A stretch of DNA of 64,000 bases from Andeanibacterium fulvum (GCF_037154085.1 NZ_JBANRM010000004.1:248001-312000), one strand, 5' to 3'. Positions 24,246-33,537 are shown, counted from the first letter of the stretch. Notes: generated by a model from the sequence alone, not told the origin. Made by a program: numbers and translations.

Positions 24246-25373
24246 ATGAGCGAGAATATCCACCACCACATCCATGGTGGCGCGGGGCACCTGTCCCTCG
24301 CCCGCCCCCGCGCGATCAACGCACTGACGCTCGACATGGTCGAGGCAATGCAGCGGGTACTGCTGGAATGGCGCGACGATCCCGCCGTACAGGCTGTGCT
24401 GATCGACCATGCCGAGGGCCGGGGCTTCTGCGCCGGGGGCGACGTGGCCGCCGTGCGCCGCTCGGTGCTGGAGGATGGCGGAGCGGAAGGCCGTGCCTTC
24501 TTCCACGAGGAATATCGGCTCAACCATTTGCTGTTCACTTATCCCAAGCCGGTAGTCGCCTTCATGGACGGGATCACCATGGGCGGCGGGGTGGGCATTG
24601 CCATGCCAGCGCAATTCCGCGTGGCGACCGAAAATACCCTGTTTGCCATGCCGGAAGGGGCCATCGGCCTGTTCCCCGATGTCGGGGCGGGCTGGTATCT
24701 TTCGCGCCTTCCCGGTCGGATCGGGCCGTTCCTGGCGCTTACCGGCGCGCGGCTGGACGGGGCGGAATGCCTCTGGGCGGGCCTTGCCACACATTATTTG
24801 CCGAGCGAGGCGCTGGCGCAGGCCAAGGTCCGGATCATCGCCGCGCCGGACGATATTGCCGCCATCCTTGGGGAGCTGTCCGTCCAGCCGCCTGAGGCCC
24901 GCCTCGCCCGCAATGCCGAGAAGATCGACCATTTCTTCGCGTCAGACCGGCTGGAGGACATCCTCGCCGCGCTGCAAGCGGACGATTCGAAATGGGCGGG
25001 CAAGGAACTGGCCACCCTGCGCTCCAAGAGCCCGCTGACCATGAAGGTCGCCCTGCGGCAGATCGCGGAGGCCCGACGTCGTCCCGGGCCTGACCCGGGA
25101 CCGCTGGCCGGCGGAGGGAAACAGGCGGGCAGCGATCCCGGCATTCGCCGGGATGACGCAGAAGCCTTCGCCGAGGAAATGCGCATCGAATACCGCCTTG
25201 CCGCCCGCATGATCGCCGAACCGGACTTTGCCGAGGGCGTGCGCGCCTTGCTGGTGGACAAGGATAATGCGCCGCGCTGGAATCCCGCCGCGCCGGAAGG
25301 CATAAGCGAGGCGAAGCTGGACGCGATCTTCGCCCCTCTCCCGGAAAGGGAAGAGTGGACGCCGCTGACCTGA
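24246..25373 (+). CDS. 3-hydroxyisobutyryl-CoA hydrolase-like enoyl-CoA hydratase family protein, with in-frame repeat insertion
   Basis: Crotonase-fold enzyme of 375 residues, longer than the usual 345-350. Motifs GRGFCAGGDVAAVRR, MDGITMGGGVGIAMP and FAMPEGAIGLFPDVGAGWYLSRLPG are those of 3-hydroxyisobutyryl-CoA hydrolase (valine catabolism). Between QIAEAR and EAFAEEMRIEYRLA about 28 residues come from an inverted pair of REP-like hairpins (25077-25158), read through in frame. The catalytic region is not touched. Followed by an enoyl-CoA hydratase 13 bp downstream. Confidence 0.9.
   Translation: MSENIHHHIHGGAGHLSLARPRAINALTLDMVEAMQRVLLEWRDDPAVQAVLIDHAEGRGFCAGGDVAAVRRSVLEDGGAEGRAFFHEEYRLNHLLFTYPKPVVAFMDGITMGGGVGIAMPAQFRVATENTLFAMPEGAIGLFPDVGAGWYLSRLPGRIGPFLALTGARLDGAECLWAGLATHYLPSEALAQAKVRIIAAPDDIAAILGELSVQPPEARLARNAEKIDHFFASDRLEDILAALQADDSKWAGKELATLRSKSPLTMKVALRQIAEARRRPGPDPGPLAGGGKQAGSDPGIRRDDAEAFAEEMRIEYRLAARMIAEPDFAEGVRALLVDKDNAPRWNPAAPEGISEAKLDAIFAPLPEREEWTPLT
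25077..25158. repeat. REP-like inverted repeat pair inside the 3-hydroxyisobutyryl-CoA hydrolase gene
   Basis: Left unit 25077-25101 (CGTC, GTCCCGGG.. with CCCGGGAC) and right unit 25134-25158 ending GGGATGACG. Each is a hairpin with the CGTC(A) head seen in the intergenic cluster at 19508-19706. Translated as RRPGPDPGP and SDPGIRRDD. Confidence 0.85.
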
Positions 25374-25386
25374 ACGGAGAACAGCC

Positions 25387-26163
25387 TTGGCCGAATATCA
25401 GACCATCCTTGTCGAACAGCAGGGCGCCGTCACGCTGGTGACGCTCAACCGGCCGCAGGCGCTCAATGCGCTCAACAGCCAGGTGCTGGCCGATCTGGTC
25501 GCCGCCTTTGCCGCCTATGAAGCCGATCCGGCGCAGCGCTGCCTCGTCCTCACCGGTAGCGAGAAGGCCTTTGCCGCCGGGGCCGATATCAAGGAAATGT
25601 CCGCCAAGGGCTTTGCCGACATGTATGGGGCCGATCTCTTCGCGGGCTATGACCACGTTGTCGCCACTCGCAAGCCGTGGATCACGGCCGTGGCAGGCTA
25701 TGCGCTGGGCGGCGGGTCCGAACTGGCGATGATGGCCGATTTCATCCTCGCGGCCGACAGCGCGAAATTCGGCCAGCCGGAAATCACCCTGGGCATCACG
25801 CCGGGCATGGGCGGATCGCAGCGCCTGACTCGCGCTGTGGGCAAGGCCAAGGCCATGGAGATGTGCCTTACCGGGCGGATGATGGATGCGGCGGAAGCAG
25901 AAAGCGCGGGCCTTGTCGCCCGCGTGGTTCCCGCCGATGAATTGCTCACGGAGGCCATGAAGGTCGCGACCAGGATCGCCGCCATGCCTCCGCTGGCCGC
26001 CATGGCCTGCAAGGAAATGGTCAATGCTGCCTTCGAGACTCCGCTCGGCCAGGGCCTAGCCTTCGAGCGCCGCCTGTTCGCCGGGCTGTTCGGCACGGAA
26101 GACCAGAAGGAAGGCATGGCCGCCTTTGCCGAAAAGCGCCCCGCCCAGTTCACCGGCCGGTGA
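25387..26163 (+). CDS. Enoyl-CoA hydratase
   Basis: 258-residue crotonase hydrating 2-enoyl-CoA in beta-oxidation and valine/isoleucine breakdown. Oxyanion-hole segments AAGADIKEM and ALGGGSELAM are present, and the two catalytic Glu are in GGGSE and GQPEITLGITPG. Starts with TTG at 25387, supported by GGAG (25375) 8 bases before. Immediately follows the 3-hydroxyisobutyryl-CoA hydrolase gene, so likely the same transcript. Confidence 0.93.
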   Translation: MAEYQTILVEQQGAVTLVTLNRPQALNALNSQVLADLVAAFAAYEADPAQRCLVLTGSEKAFAAGADIKEMSAKGFADMYGADLFAGYDHVVATRKPWITAVAGYALGGGSELAMMADFILAADSAKFGQPEITLGITPGMGGSQRLTRAVGKAKAMEMCLTGRMMDAAEAESAGLVARVVPADELLTEAMKVATRIAAMPPLAAMACKEMVNAAFETPLGQGLAFERRLFAGLFGTEDQKEGMAAFAEKRPAQFTGR

Positions 26164-26277
26164 CCGGGCGAACCGCGCGAAGGGGCAGACCTAGCCACAG
26201 TTTGCCCCCCGCAAAGAATTTCTGCCCTGCCGCGCTCTTGCCCCGGCGCGCGGCACAAGCCATGTGCCGATGCGATT

Positions 26278-27180
26278 ATGCAGCAATTGACGCATCTTGA
26301 TCGGCTCGAGGCCGAAAGCATTCACATCCTGCGCGAGGTCGTGGCCGAAGCGCAGAATCCTGTGATGCTCTATTCGATCGGCAAGGACAGCGCAGTGATG
26401 CTGCATCTTGCCCGCAAGGCTTTCTATCCGTCGCCTCCGCCCTTCCCGCTGCTCCATGTCGATACGACCTGGAAGTTCCGGGACATGTACGCCCTGCGCG
26501 ACAAGATGGCCGAGCAATCCGGCATGGATCTGATCGTCTATCAGAACCCGGAAGCGAAAGAGCGCGGGATCAACCCGTTCGACCATGGCCCGCTGCACAC
26601 GGATATGTGGAAGACGGAAGGGCTCAAGCAGGCACTCGACAAATATGGCTTCGATGCGGCCTTCGGCGGCGCCCGCCGCGACGAGGAAAAGAGCCGCGCC
26701 AAGGAACGCATCTTCTCCTTCCGCACGGCCACGCATGCGTGGGACCCGAAGAACCAGCGCCCGGAACTGTGGAACCTCTACAATGCCCGCAAGAACAAGG
26801 GCGAGAGCATCCGCGTGTTCCCGATCAGCAACTGGACCGAGCTGGATATCTGGCAGTACATCATGAAGGAGCAGATCGAGATCGTGCCCCTTTACATGGC
26901 CGCCCCCCGCCCCACTGTGGAGCGTGACGGCTTGCTGCTGATGGTGGACGACCACCGCTTCCCGCTGCTGCCGGGCGAGGAGCCTGTGATGCGCTCCATC
27001 CGTTTCCGCACCCTGGGCTGCTACCCGCTGACCGGCGCGGTGGAGAGCACTGCCAGCACCCTGCCCGAAGTGGTGCAGGAAATGCTGCTGACCACCACCA
27101 GCGAACGTCAGGGCCGCGTGATCGACAAGGACGGGGGCGATGCCTCCATGGAGAAGAAGAAGCAGGAGGGGTATTTCTGA
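26278..27180 (+). CDS. cysD: Sulfate adenylyltransferase small subunit
   Basis: 300-residue PP-loop ATPase subunit making adenylylsulfate from sulfate and ATP. SIGKDSAVMLHLARK is the PP-loop; FGGARRDEEKSRAKERIFSFR and SNWTELDIWQYI are family signatures. The stop overlaps the cysNC start by one base (TGATG). The 114-bp gap upstream has no obvious Shine-Dalgarno near the ATG. Provides activated sulfate together with CysN. Confidence 0.97.
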   Translation: MQQLTHLDRLEAESIHILREVVAEAQNPVMLYSIGKDSAVMLHLARKAFYPSPPPFPLLHVDTTWKFRDMYALRDKMAEQSGMDLIVYQNPEAKERGINPFDHGPLHTDMWKTEGLKQALDKYGFDAAFGGARRDEEKSRAKERIFSFRTATHAWDPKNQRPELWNLYNARKNKGESIRVFPISNWTELDIWQYIMKEQIEIVPLYMAAPRPTVERDGLLLMVDDHRFPLLPGEEPVMRSIRFRTLGCYPLTGAVESTASTLPEVVQEMLLTTTSERQGRVIDKDGGDASMEKKKQEGYF

Positions 27181-29117
27181 TGACCGATCCTGCCGCTCTC
27201 GAACCGGTCTACAAGACCGACGCCCTGATTGCCGAGAATATCGAGGCCTATCTCGATCTGCATCAGAACAAGACGCTGCTGCGCTTCATCACCTGCGGGT
27301 CGGTGGACGACGGCAAGTCGACCCTGATCGGCCGCCTGCTCTACGATTCGAAGATGATCTTCGAAGATCAGCTCGCCGCGCTGGAGGCAGACTCCAAGCG
27401 CGTGGGCACGCAGGGGCAGGAGATCGACTTCGCCCTGCTGGTGGACGGCCTTGCCGCCGAGCGCGAACAGGGCATCACCATCGACGTCGCCTATCGCTTC
27501 TTCGCCACGGAAAAGCGCAAGTTCATCGTGGCCGATACGCCGGGCCACGAACAATATACCCGCAACATGGTGACGGGCGCTTCCACCGCCGACCTCGCCG
27601 TGATCCTGATCGACGCGCGCAAGGGCGTGCTGACGCAGACCAAGCGCCATTCCTATCTCGCCCATCTGATCGGCATCCGCCATCTGGTGCTGGCCGTGAA
27701 CAAGATGGACCTGGTCGGCTACGATCAGGACGTGTTCGACGCCATCGTCGAGGAATATGCCGAATTCGCGCGCGGGATCGGGATTGAGGAATTCACTCCC
27801 ATCCCCATTTCCGGCTTCAAGGGCGACAACATCACTGTCGCGCCGTCGGACAATACGCCGTGGTATGAAGGGCCCAGCCTGATCCACCATCTGGAAACGG
27901 TGGAGATCGCGGACACGGCTGCCCAGGCGCAGAGCTTCCGCATGCCGGTGCAATGGGTCAACCGCCCCAACCTGGACTTCCGGGGCTTTTCCGGCCTGAT
28001 TTCCTCGGGCGAGATCACGCCCGGCAAGGAAGTGCGCGTGGTGCCTTCGGGCAAGACCAGCCGGGTGAAGTCCATCGTCACGCTGAATGGCGAACTGGAC
28101 GTGGCCGTTTCCGGCCAGTCGGTCACCCTGACGCTGGAAGACGAGGTCGATTGCAGCCGCGGCGACGTGATCGCGATTGCCGACGACCCGCCGCAGGTGG
28201 CGGATCAGTTCGAAGCCACCATCGTGTGGATGAATGACGAGGCGATGATCCCCGGCCGCGGCTATTGGCTGAAGCTGGCGACGCAGACCGTCAGCGCCAC
28301 GGTGGCGGAGCCGAAATTCGAGATCAACGTCAACACGATGGAACATCTGGCAGCCAAGACGCTGCAGCTCAATTCCATCGGCGTGGCGGAAGTGACGACC
28401 GACCGACCGATCGTGTTCGAACGCTACAGCGATTCCCGCACGCTGGGCGGCTTCATCCTGATCGACAAGATCACCAATGCCACAGTGGCCGCCGGCATGA
28501 TCCATTTCAGCCTGCGCCGCGCACAGAACGTGCACTGGCAGGCGCTGGAAGTGGGGCGGCAGCAGCATGCGGCACTGAAGGGCCAGAGGCCTGCGGTACT
28601 GTGGTTCACCGGCCTGTCTGGCTCGGGCAAGTCGACCATTGCCAATCTGGTGGAGAAGAAGCTCCACGCGCTGGGCAAGCACAGTTTCCTGCTGGATGGC
28701 GACAATATCCGCCATGGACTGAACAAGGATCTGGGCTTTACCGAGGCGGACCGGATCGAGAATATCCGCCGCGTGGGCGAAGTGGCCAAGCTGATGGCCG
28801 ATGCGGGCCTGATCGTGCTGACCGCCTTTATCAGCCCCTTCCGCGCCGAGCGCGAGATGGTGCGTTCGATGCTGCCGGAAGGCGAATTCGTGGAAATCTT
28901 CGTCGATACGCCGCTGAGCGTGGCGGAAGAACGCGACGTGAAGGGCCTTTACAGGAAGGCCCGCAGCGGCGAACTGAAGAACTTCACGGGCATCGACAGC
29001 CCCTATGAAGCGCCGGAGAACCCCGAAATCCGCATCGACACGACCCGGACCAGCCCCGAAGACGCCGCCGATCTGATCGCCGAGCGTATTCTGGGCGTGT
29101 GGACCCCGGATCTGTGA
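27180..29117 (+). CDS. cysNC: Bifunctional sulfate adenylyltransferase large subunit / adenylylsulfate kinase
   Basis: 645 residues, a CysN-CysC fusion. The GTPase part (about 1-450): P-loop GSVDDGKSTLIGR, DTPGHEQYTRNM, NKMD. The APS kinase part (about 460-645): GLSGSGKSTIANL, LDGDNIRHGLNKDLGF, and IDSPYEAPENPEI. It makes APS with CysD at the cost of GTP and then PAPS. Codons read straight through the fusion point. The 27-bp gap to the DUF2061 gene suggests continued transcription. Confidence 0.97.
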   Translation: MTDPAALEPVYKTDALIAENIEAYLDLHQNKTLLRFITCGSVDDGKSTLIGRLLYDSKMIFEDQLAALEADSKRVGTQGQEIDFALLVDGLAAEREQGITIDVAYRFFATEKRKFIVADTPGHEQYTRNMVTGASTADLAVILIDARKGVLTQTKRHSYLAHLIGIRHLVLAVNKMDLVGYDQDVFDAIVEEYAEFARGIGIEEFTPIPISGFKGDNITVAPSDNTPWYEGPSLIHHLETVEIADTAAQAQSFRMPVQWVNRPNLDFRGFSGLISSGEITPGKEVRVVPSGKTSRVKSIVTLNGELDVAVSGQSVTLTLEDEVDCSRGDVIAIADDPPQVADQFEATIVWMNDEAMIPGRGYWLKLATQTVSATVAEPKFEINVNTMEHLAAKTLQLNSIGVAEVTTDRPIVFERYSDSRTLGGFILIDKITNATVAAGMIHFSLRRAQNVHWQALEVGRQQHAALKGQRPAVLWFTGLSGSGKSTIANLVEKKLHALGKHSFLLDGDNIRHGLNKDLGFTEADRIENIRRVGEVAKLMADAGLIVLTAFISPFRAEREMVRSMLPEGEFVEIFVDTPLSVAEERDVKGLYRKARSGELKNFTGIDSPYEAPENPEIRIDTTRTSPEDAADLIAERILGVWTPDL

Positions 29118-29144
29118 CGGCGCGCTGAGAGGAGGAACGGGGGC

Positions 29145-29393
29145 ATGTTCCTCTTCCAGGGACGGGAAGCTCACAGCCGATCGGTGGTGAAAGCCATCAG
29201 TTGGCGCGTGTTGGGCAGTATCGATACCTTCCTGCTGTCCTGGCTGTTCACCGGCAGCCCCAAGGCGGCAGGTGCGATCGCCTCGACCGAAGTGATCACC
29301 AAGATGATCCTCTATTATTTCCACGAGCGGGCCTGGAGTTCGGTCAGATGGGGCTTCAAGGAAGCGCCCGAAGACCCGGCCACCAAGATCTGA
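29145..29393 (+). CDS. DUF2061 family membrane protein
   Basis: 82 residues. SRSVVKAISWRVLGSIDTFLLSW is the DUF2061 signature, followed by a second hydrophobic segment (GAIASTEVITKMILYYFHERAW). Strong GGAGGAAC-type ribosome binding site. Members occur within cys operons; the role is unknown, possibly in sulfate uptake or membrane modulation. Lies between cysNC and cysQ. Confidence 0.85.
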   Translation: MFLFQGREAHSRSVVKAISWRVLGSIDTFLLSWLFTGSPKAAGAIASTEVITKMILYYFHERAWSSVRWGFKEAPEDPATKI

Positions 29394-29403
29394 GATTGTC
29401 GCG

Positions 29404-30147
29404 ATGACCGATGCAGAACTCGCCGCCCATCTGGCTGCCGTTGCCGGACGTATCCTGATCGAGGTGCGCGCCAGCGGCGTGTTCGAAGGCAAGGCGCTGG
29501 GTAAGGCCGGCGATCAGGTCGCCAACCAGTTCCTCGTCCACGCCCTGCGCCAGCAGCGCCCCGATGACGGCCTGCTTTCCGAGGAAGAGAAGGACAATCC
29601 GGAACGCCAGGGCAAGGCCCGCGTCTGGATCGTCGATCCGGTGGACGGTACCCGCGAATATGGCGAGGAACGCAGCGACTGGGCCGTCCATGTCGGCATG
29701 GCAGTGGACGGAGTGGCCACTCTCGGCGCGGTCGCCCTGCCCGGCCTTGGCGAAGGCGCTGTGTTCCGCAGCGATGCGCCGGTGGAGCTTCCCGCCCATC
29801 ATGGCGCGCCGCGCCTGCTCGTCAGCCGCACCCGCCCTGCCGCAGAAGCACTGGCCGTGGCCGAGATGCTGGGCGGCGTACTGGTGCCCATGGGTTCCGC
29901 CGGGGCCAAAGCCATGGCCGTGATCCGGGGCGAGGCGGATATCTATCTCCATTCCGGCGGCCAATATGAATGGGACAGCTGCGCCCCTGTGGCCGTCGCC
30001 AAGGCGCACGGCCTGCACTGCTCGCGCATCGACGGCAGCGCGCTGGTCTACAATCAGGCCGACACCTATATGCCGGACCTGCTGATCTGCCGCCCCGATT
30101 GGGCGGAGCGTGTTCTGGATGCGGTTACCGTAGCCGCCAAGGGCTGA
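29404..30147 (+). CDS. cysQ: 3'(2'),5'-bisphosphate nucleotidase
   Basis: 247-residue inositol-monophosphatase-fold enzyme removing 3'-phosphoadenosine phosphate (PAP), the by-product of PAPS use. Metal motif WIVDPVDGTREYGE (DPxDGT) near residue 79, LLSEEEKD before it, and YEWDSCAPVAVAKAHG near the end for the WD motif. Its place at the end of the cys block fits control of PAP and sulfate assimilation. Confidence 0.88.
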   Translation: MTDAELAAHLAAVAGRILIEVRASGVFEGKALGKAGDQVANQFLVHALRQQRPDDGLLSEEEKDNPERQGKARVWIVDPVDGTREYGEERSDWAVHVGMAVDGVATLGAVALPGLGEGAVFRSDAPVELPAHHGAPRLLVSRTRPAAEALAVAEMLGGVLVPMGSAGAKAMAVIRGEADIYLHSGGQYEWDSCAPVAVAKAHGLHCSRIDGSALVYNQADTYMPDLLICRPDWAERVLDAVTVAAKG

Positions 30148-30230
30148 ATTTGCGATAAGTCAGTGTTCAAGCGCCCCCTGCGGGCGTAGCACTGCGCGTC
30201 GACAAGTGCCGATTCCTTGGGAGAGCCACC

Positions 30231-31073
30231 TTGGCCAAGAACAACACGATCACTTTCTACGATCTTGCCCTGTCCACCGGGGCGACCATCAGCCCGTTCG
30301 TCTGGGCGACGAAATATGCGCTCAAGCACAAGGGCTTCGATCTCGACGTCGTGCCCGGCGGCTTCACCAAGATTCTGGAGCGTACCGGCGGCAAGACCGA
30401 ACGCCTGCCCGCCATTGTGGACGATGGCACCTGGGTGCTCGATAGCTGGGGCATCGTCGAATATCTCGACGCCGAATATCCCACTCGCCCCACGCTGATC
30501 CCGCATGAAAGCGTTGCCACGGTCACCCGCGCGCTCGACGCATGGTTCTGGAAAGTGGCCACCGGCCCGTGGATGCGCTGTTTCTGCGCCAATTACCGCA
30601 ATTTGGCGAACCCGGAAGATCACGAATACATCACGCACTCGCGCGAGATCATGCTCGGCATGAAGCTGGAAGACATGCAGGCCGGTTATGAAGACCGCCT
30701 GCCGAAGATTTCCGCCGAGCTGGAGCCGCTGCGTATCGCCCTGCGCGAGAGCAAGTGGCTGGGCGGTTCGCAGCCCAACTATGCCGATTTTCGCATCATG
30801 GGCTCGATCCTGTTCACGGCCTCGGTCTGCCAGACGAGCCCCGTACTCGCCGAAGACGATCCGCTGCGCGACTGGATCGAACGTTGCCTCGATCTCTATG
30901 GCGGCCTCGGCCGTCATCCGGGCCTGTTCCCGCTGTTCGGCCTCAAGCAGCGCGACGGCGATCCCGAACTGTTCGCGCCGCAGGGCGCCGGCGGCATTCA
31001 CAAGCGCAATACCGGCCCGGCATCGACCAGCACCGAGACGCAGCGCATCACCGAAGGCATGAAGGCGGGCTGA
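30231..31073 (+). CDS. Glutathione S-transferase, beta-etherase LigE-like
   Basis: 280 residues, the size of the LigE/LigP beta-etherases of Sphingobium. The N-terminus NTITFYDLALSTGATISPFVWATKYALKHKGFDLDVVPGGFTKILERTGG and the thioredoxin-type segment LPAIVDDGTWVLDSWGIVEYLD match those enzymes as I remember them. They cut the beta-aryl ether bond of lignin dimers with glutathione. Start codon is TTG at 30231 with GGGAGA 6 bases before. The usual partners ligD, ligF and ligG are not here. Other GST roles are possible. Confidence 0.7.
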   Translation: MAKNNTITFYDLALSTGATISPFVWATKYALKHKGFDLDVVPGGFTKILERTGGKTERLPAIVDDGTWVLDSWGIVEYLDAEYPTRPTLIPHESVATVTRALDAWFWKVATGPWMRCFCANYRNLANPEDHEYITHSREIMLGMKLEDMQAGYEDRLPKISAELEPLRIALRESKWLGGSQPNYADFRIMGSILFTASVCQTSPVLAEDDPLRDWIERCLDLYGGLGRHPGLFPLFGLKQRDGDPELFAPQGAGGIHKRNTGPASTSTETQRITEGMKAG

Positions 31074-31104
31074 GCCCCGCCGGACTGCCGGAAAAGGCCT
31101 TGCG

Positions 31105-32079
31105 GTGCGGCCTCTGACCCAACCGGGCGCCATGTTGCCGCAAGGCAAGGAATGGTCTTCGGAAGGCATGTCCGCCGAGGAAGCGGCTGAGCGGTGGCGC
31201 AGCCATTTTGCGGAGCGGACGGAGTCTCCGGTCGATATCACGCTCCATGGAACGGAGCGCTTTGCTGCAAGGCTCATCAGCCGCGGCGTGGGGCAGCTGC
31301 GCCTGCTCCACCTCGTTGCCCCTCCCCAGAAGGTCGTCCATCGCGAGATCGTTCAGGAACTCGCGGCGGCCGATCATCTTATCCACCTCATCTATTCCAT
31401 CAGGGGGCCGTTCCACGCCCGGGCCGAAGGGCACGACTTTCACGTCGAGCCCGGCCAGTTCGCGCTGATCGACAACAGCAACCGATTCGAGCTCGACATG
31501 TATACCGAGCATGAGGCGCTGGACCTGATCATGCCGCTGCCCTGGCTCGAACAGTTCCTGCCCGATCCGATGTCCCATATCGGCAAGCCGATGGAGATGG
31601 AGGAGGGTTGGGCCCCGCCGCTTGCCACCATGCTTCTCACCATCGCCCGCGAAGGCGACAATTGCCCCATGCCGCGCACGCTGGTGGCCGAGCAATTGGG
31701 CAATCTGGTGGCTCTGGCTCTGGGAGTGAAGGAGCCGGTTTCCGTTCGCCCCAGCATGAGGCTGGCCCAGCAGATCATGCGGCGTATCGAAAGCGACTAT
31801 GCCGATCCGGAACTCACACCGGAAGGCGTGGCGGCAGATTTGCGAATCTCGAAGCGCTATCTCCAGGCGCTGCTGACCAATTCCGGCACCAGCTTCGTGC
31901 GCGAGCTCAATGCGGTAAGGCTGGACAAGGCCAGCGCCCTGCTCACCGATCCTACCTCGCGGTCGCTCTCCGTGGCGGAAATCGCCTTCCGCTGCGGCTT
32001 TCTGGACCCGGGCTATTTCGCCCGGCAATTCCGCAAGCGCTTCAACGCGACCCCTCGTGCATGGCGGGAAATGGGCTAG
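31105..32079 (+). CDS. AraC family transcriptional regulator (first of a tandem pair)
   Basis: 324 residues: a FeaR-like cupin-type N-terminal domain (about 60-190; HLIYSIRGPFHARAEG, EPGQFALIDNSN) and a C-terminal AraC double helix-turn-helix (about 220-324; LSVAEIAFRCGFLDPGYFARQFRKRF). The start is uncertain: GTG at 31105, ATG at 31132 or 31168 are all possible, none with a clear Shine-Dalgarno. It follows the GST after 31 bp. Paralogue of the next regulator. Its target is likely the GST or the operon downstream. Confidence 0.9.
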   Translation: MRPLTQPGAMLPQGKEWSSEGMSAEEAAERWRSHFAERTESPVDITLHGTERFAARLISRGVGQLRLLHLVAPPQKVVHREIVQELAAADHLIHLIYSIRGPFHARAEGHDFHVEPGQFALIDNSNRFELDMYTEHEALDLIMPLPWLEQFLPDPMSHIGKPMEMEEGWAPPLATMLLTIAREGDNCPMPRTLVAEQLGNLVALALGVKEPVSVRPSMRLAQQIMRRIESDYADPELTPEGVAADLRISKRYLQALLTNSGTSFVRELNAVRLDKASALLTDPTSRSLSVAEIAFRCGFLDPGYFARQFRKRFNATPRAWREMG

Positions 32080-32391
32080 TCATTCGATTAAATGAACAAA
32101 TACGCATGCGCAAATGTCCACATTCCCCTGCGCGCGTGTCCTTCCGAATACGAATGTAATTGCACTATCCTCCGGATCGAAAGTTGCCCCAGGGCCTTTC
32201 GGGAACGCAGCATCAACCGTTCGATGAGAACATCGCCGCGCGCTTCGGACTTGCAGCATGACATGCAGGCCGGGCGCCACAAGGGCGGGAGGGGACGAAC
32301 GGTATGGACCGGGGGGTGAACCCCCTTCACTTCCCGGTCCCACCTTGCAGGCGTTCCCGGGCCCTCCGCCGCTCCCAATGCCGCCTTTCCC
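32080..32391. other. 312-bp intergenic stretch between the two AraC genes
   Basis: No convincing gene; an ATG-started 75-codon frame at 32092 has no domain and odd composition. The first 100 bp are AT-richer than the rest (attaaatgaac, gaatacgaatgtaattg) and probably hold the promoter of the second regulator. A perfect hairpin GGGGGTGAACCCCC lies at 32312-32325. Confidence 0.5.
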
Positions 32392-33417
32392 GTGACCGCC
32401 GCGATCGACCTGTGCCATAAGGCATGCGTGACCGAGCGCGACCGCCAAGCCGATGACGACAGGGAGTGGAGCTCTTCCGGCCTCGCCAAGCGGGACGCCA
32501 TCGACCAATGGCGCAGCTGGGCCGCCAGTACGATCGCCCCGATCGAGGTTACCGTTTTCGATCCGGACAGTTTCGCCGCCCGATGGGTGAGCCACGGCAT
32601 CGGCCAGTTGCGCCTGCTTCAGCTCCACGCCCCTGCCCAGCGCGTTACTCATACCGGCGCCGAGGGAGCGGCCATGCGCGCCACACCTTCGATTCAACTG
32701 GTCTATTCCCTGCAAGGCGACATGAAGACTTCCATGGGCGGCAGGCGCTTCACTCTGGCAGCGGGGCAGTTCGTGCTGCTGGACAATACCCGTTTCTACC
32801 AGATGGAGATGGAGACCGAGCATCGCGCGCTGGACCTGATGATGCCGCAGAACTGGCTTGAGCGTTACCTGCCCGACGTGGGCACACATCTTGCCCGGCC
32901 GATGGACGGCCGCGACGGCTGGGGCGCCCCGCTCGGTGCCCTGCTTGAATGCCTCGTGACACGCCTCAAGACCACCACCCTGCCCCGCCCGCTGATCGCC
33001 GAGCAGATCGGGAACCTCCTCGCCCTGGCTACCGGGGTCAATGAAACCGGCGAAGGCAGCAGCCCCAAGCATCGCCATCGCGGGCAGCTGGCGCGGTTGA
33101 TCCTGCGCCGGATCGAAAACGATTATGCCTCGCCCGACCTCTCGCCGGACCGGGTGGCGGCCGATTGCGGCATTTCGAAAAGCTATCTCCAGACACTGCT
33201 GGCAGGCAGCGGCACCAGCTTCGTTCAGGAGCTCAACGCTACTCGGCTCGAACGTGCGGGCGACATGCTGTCCGATCCACGTTCCCACAGCCTTTCCATC
33301 GCGGAAATCGCCTATCGCAACGGCTTCCTCGATCCAGGTTATTTCTCGCGCCAGTTCCGCAAGCGCTTCGGCATAACCCCGCGCGAATGGCGCGCCGGCC
33401 ACGCGCCGCAATCCTGA
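32392..33417 (+). CDS. AraC family transcriptional regulator (second of a tandem pair, beside the dikinase-carboxylase operon)
   Basis: 341 residues with the same architecture as its neighbour: SIQLVYSLQGDMKTSMGG and LAAGQFVLLDNTRFYQMEMETEHRALDLMMP in the sensor half, LSIAEIAYRNGFLDPGYFSRQFRKRFGITP in the DNA-binding half. Start GTG at 32392. It ends 173 bp before the dikinase operon on the same strand, so it is the most likely regulator of that operon, responding to an aromatic ketone (inferred). Confidence 0.9.
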   Translation: MTAAIDLCHKACVTERDRQADDDREWSSSGLAKRDAIDQWRSWAASTIAPIEVTVFDPDSFAARWVSHGIGQLRLLQLHAPAQRVTHTGAEGAAMRATPSIQLVYSLQGDMKTSMGGRRFTLAAGQFVLLDNTRFYQMEMETEHRALDLMMPQNWLERYLPDVGTHLARPMDGRDGWGAPLGALLECLVTRLKTTTLPRPLIAEQIGNLLALATGVNETGEGSSPKHRHRGQLARLILRRIENDYASPDLSPDRVAADCGISKSYLQTLLAGSGTSFVQELNATRLERAGDMLSDPRSHSLSIAEIAYRNGFLDPGYFSRQFRKRFGITPREWRAGHAPQS

Positions 33418-33537
33418 GTGCAAAGCACCTTCCGCACGCACAACTTAGACAATAGCCTTGTGCTTTTGTCCTATTCATCATGTGCGTGAATCCTACCGAA
33501 GTCGGGCCTCAGGCAGTATCCTGACCTCAACAAGAAA

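Noticed and set aside
27108..29492. A 794-codon open frame on the minus strand across cysNC
   Set aside because: It is the reverse-strand shadow of cysNC (clear GTPase and APS kinase motifs on the plus strand); its protein is rich in His/Gln/Arg and has no domain.
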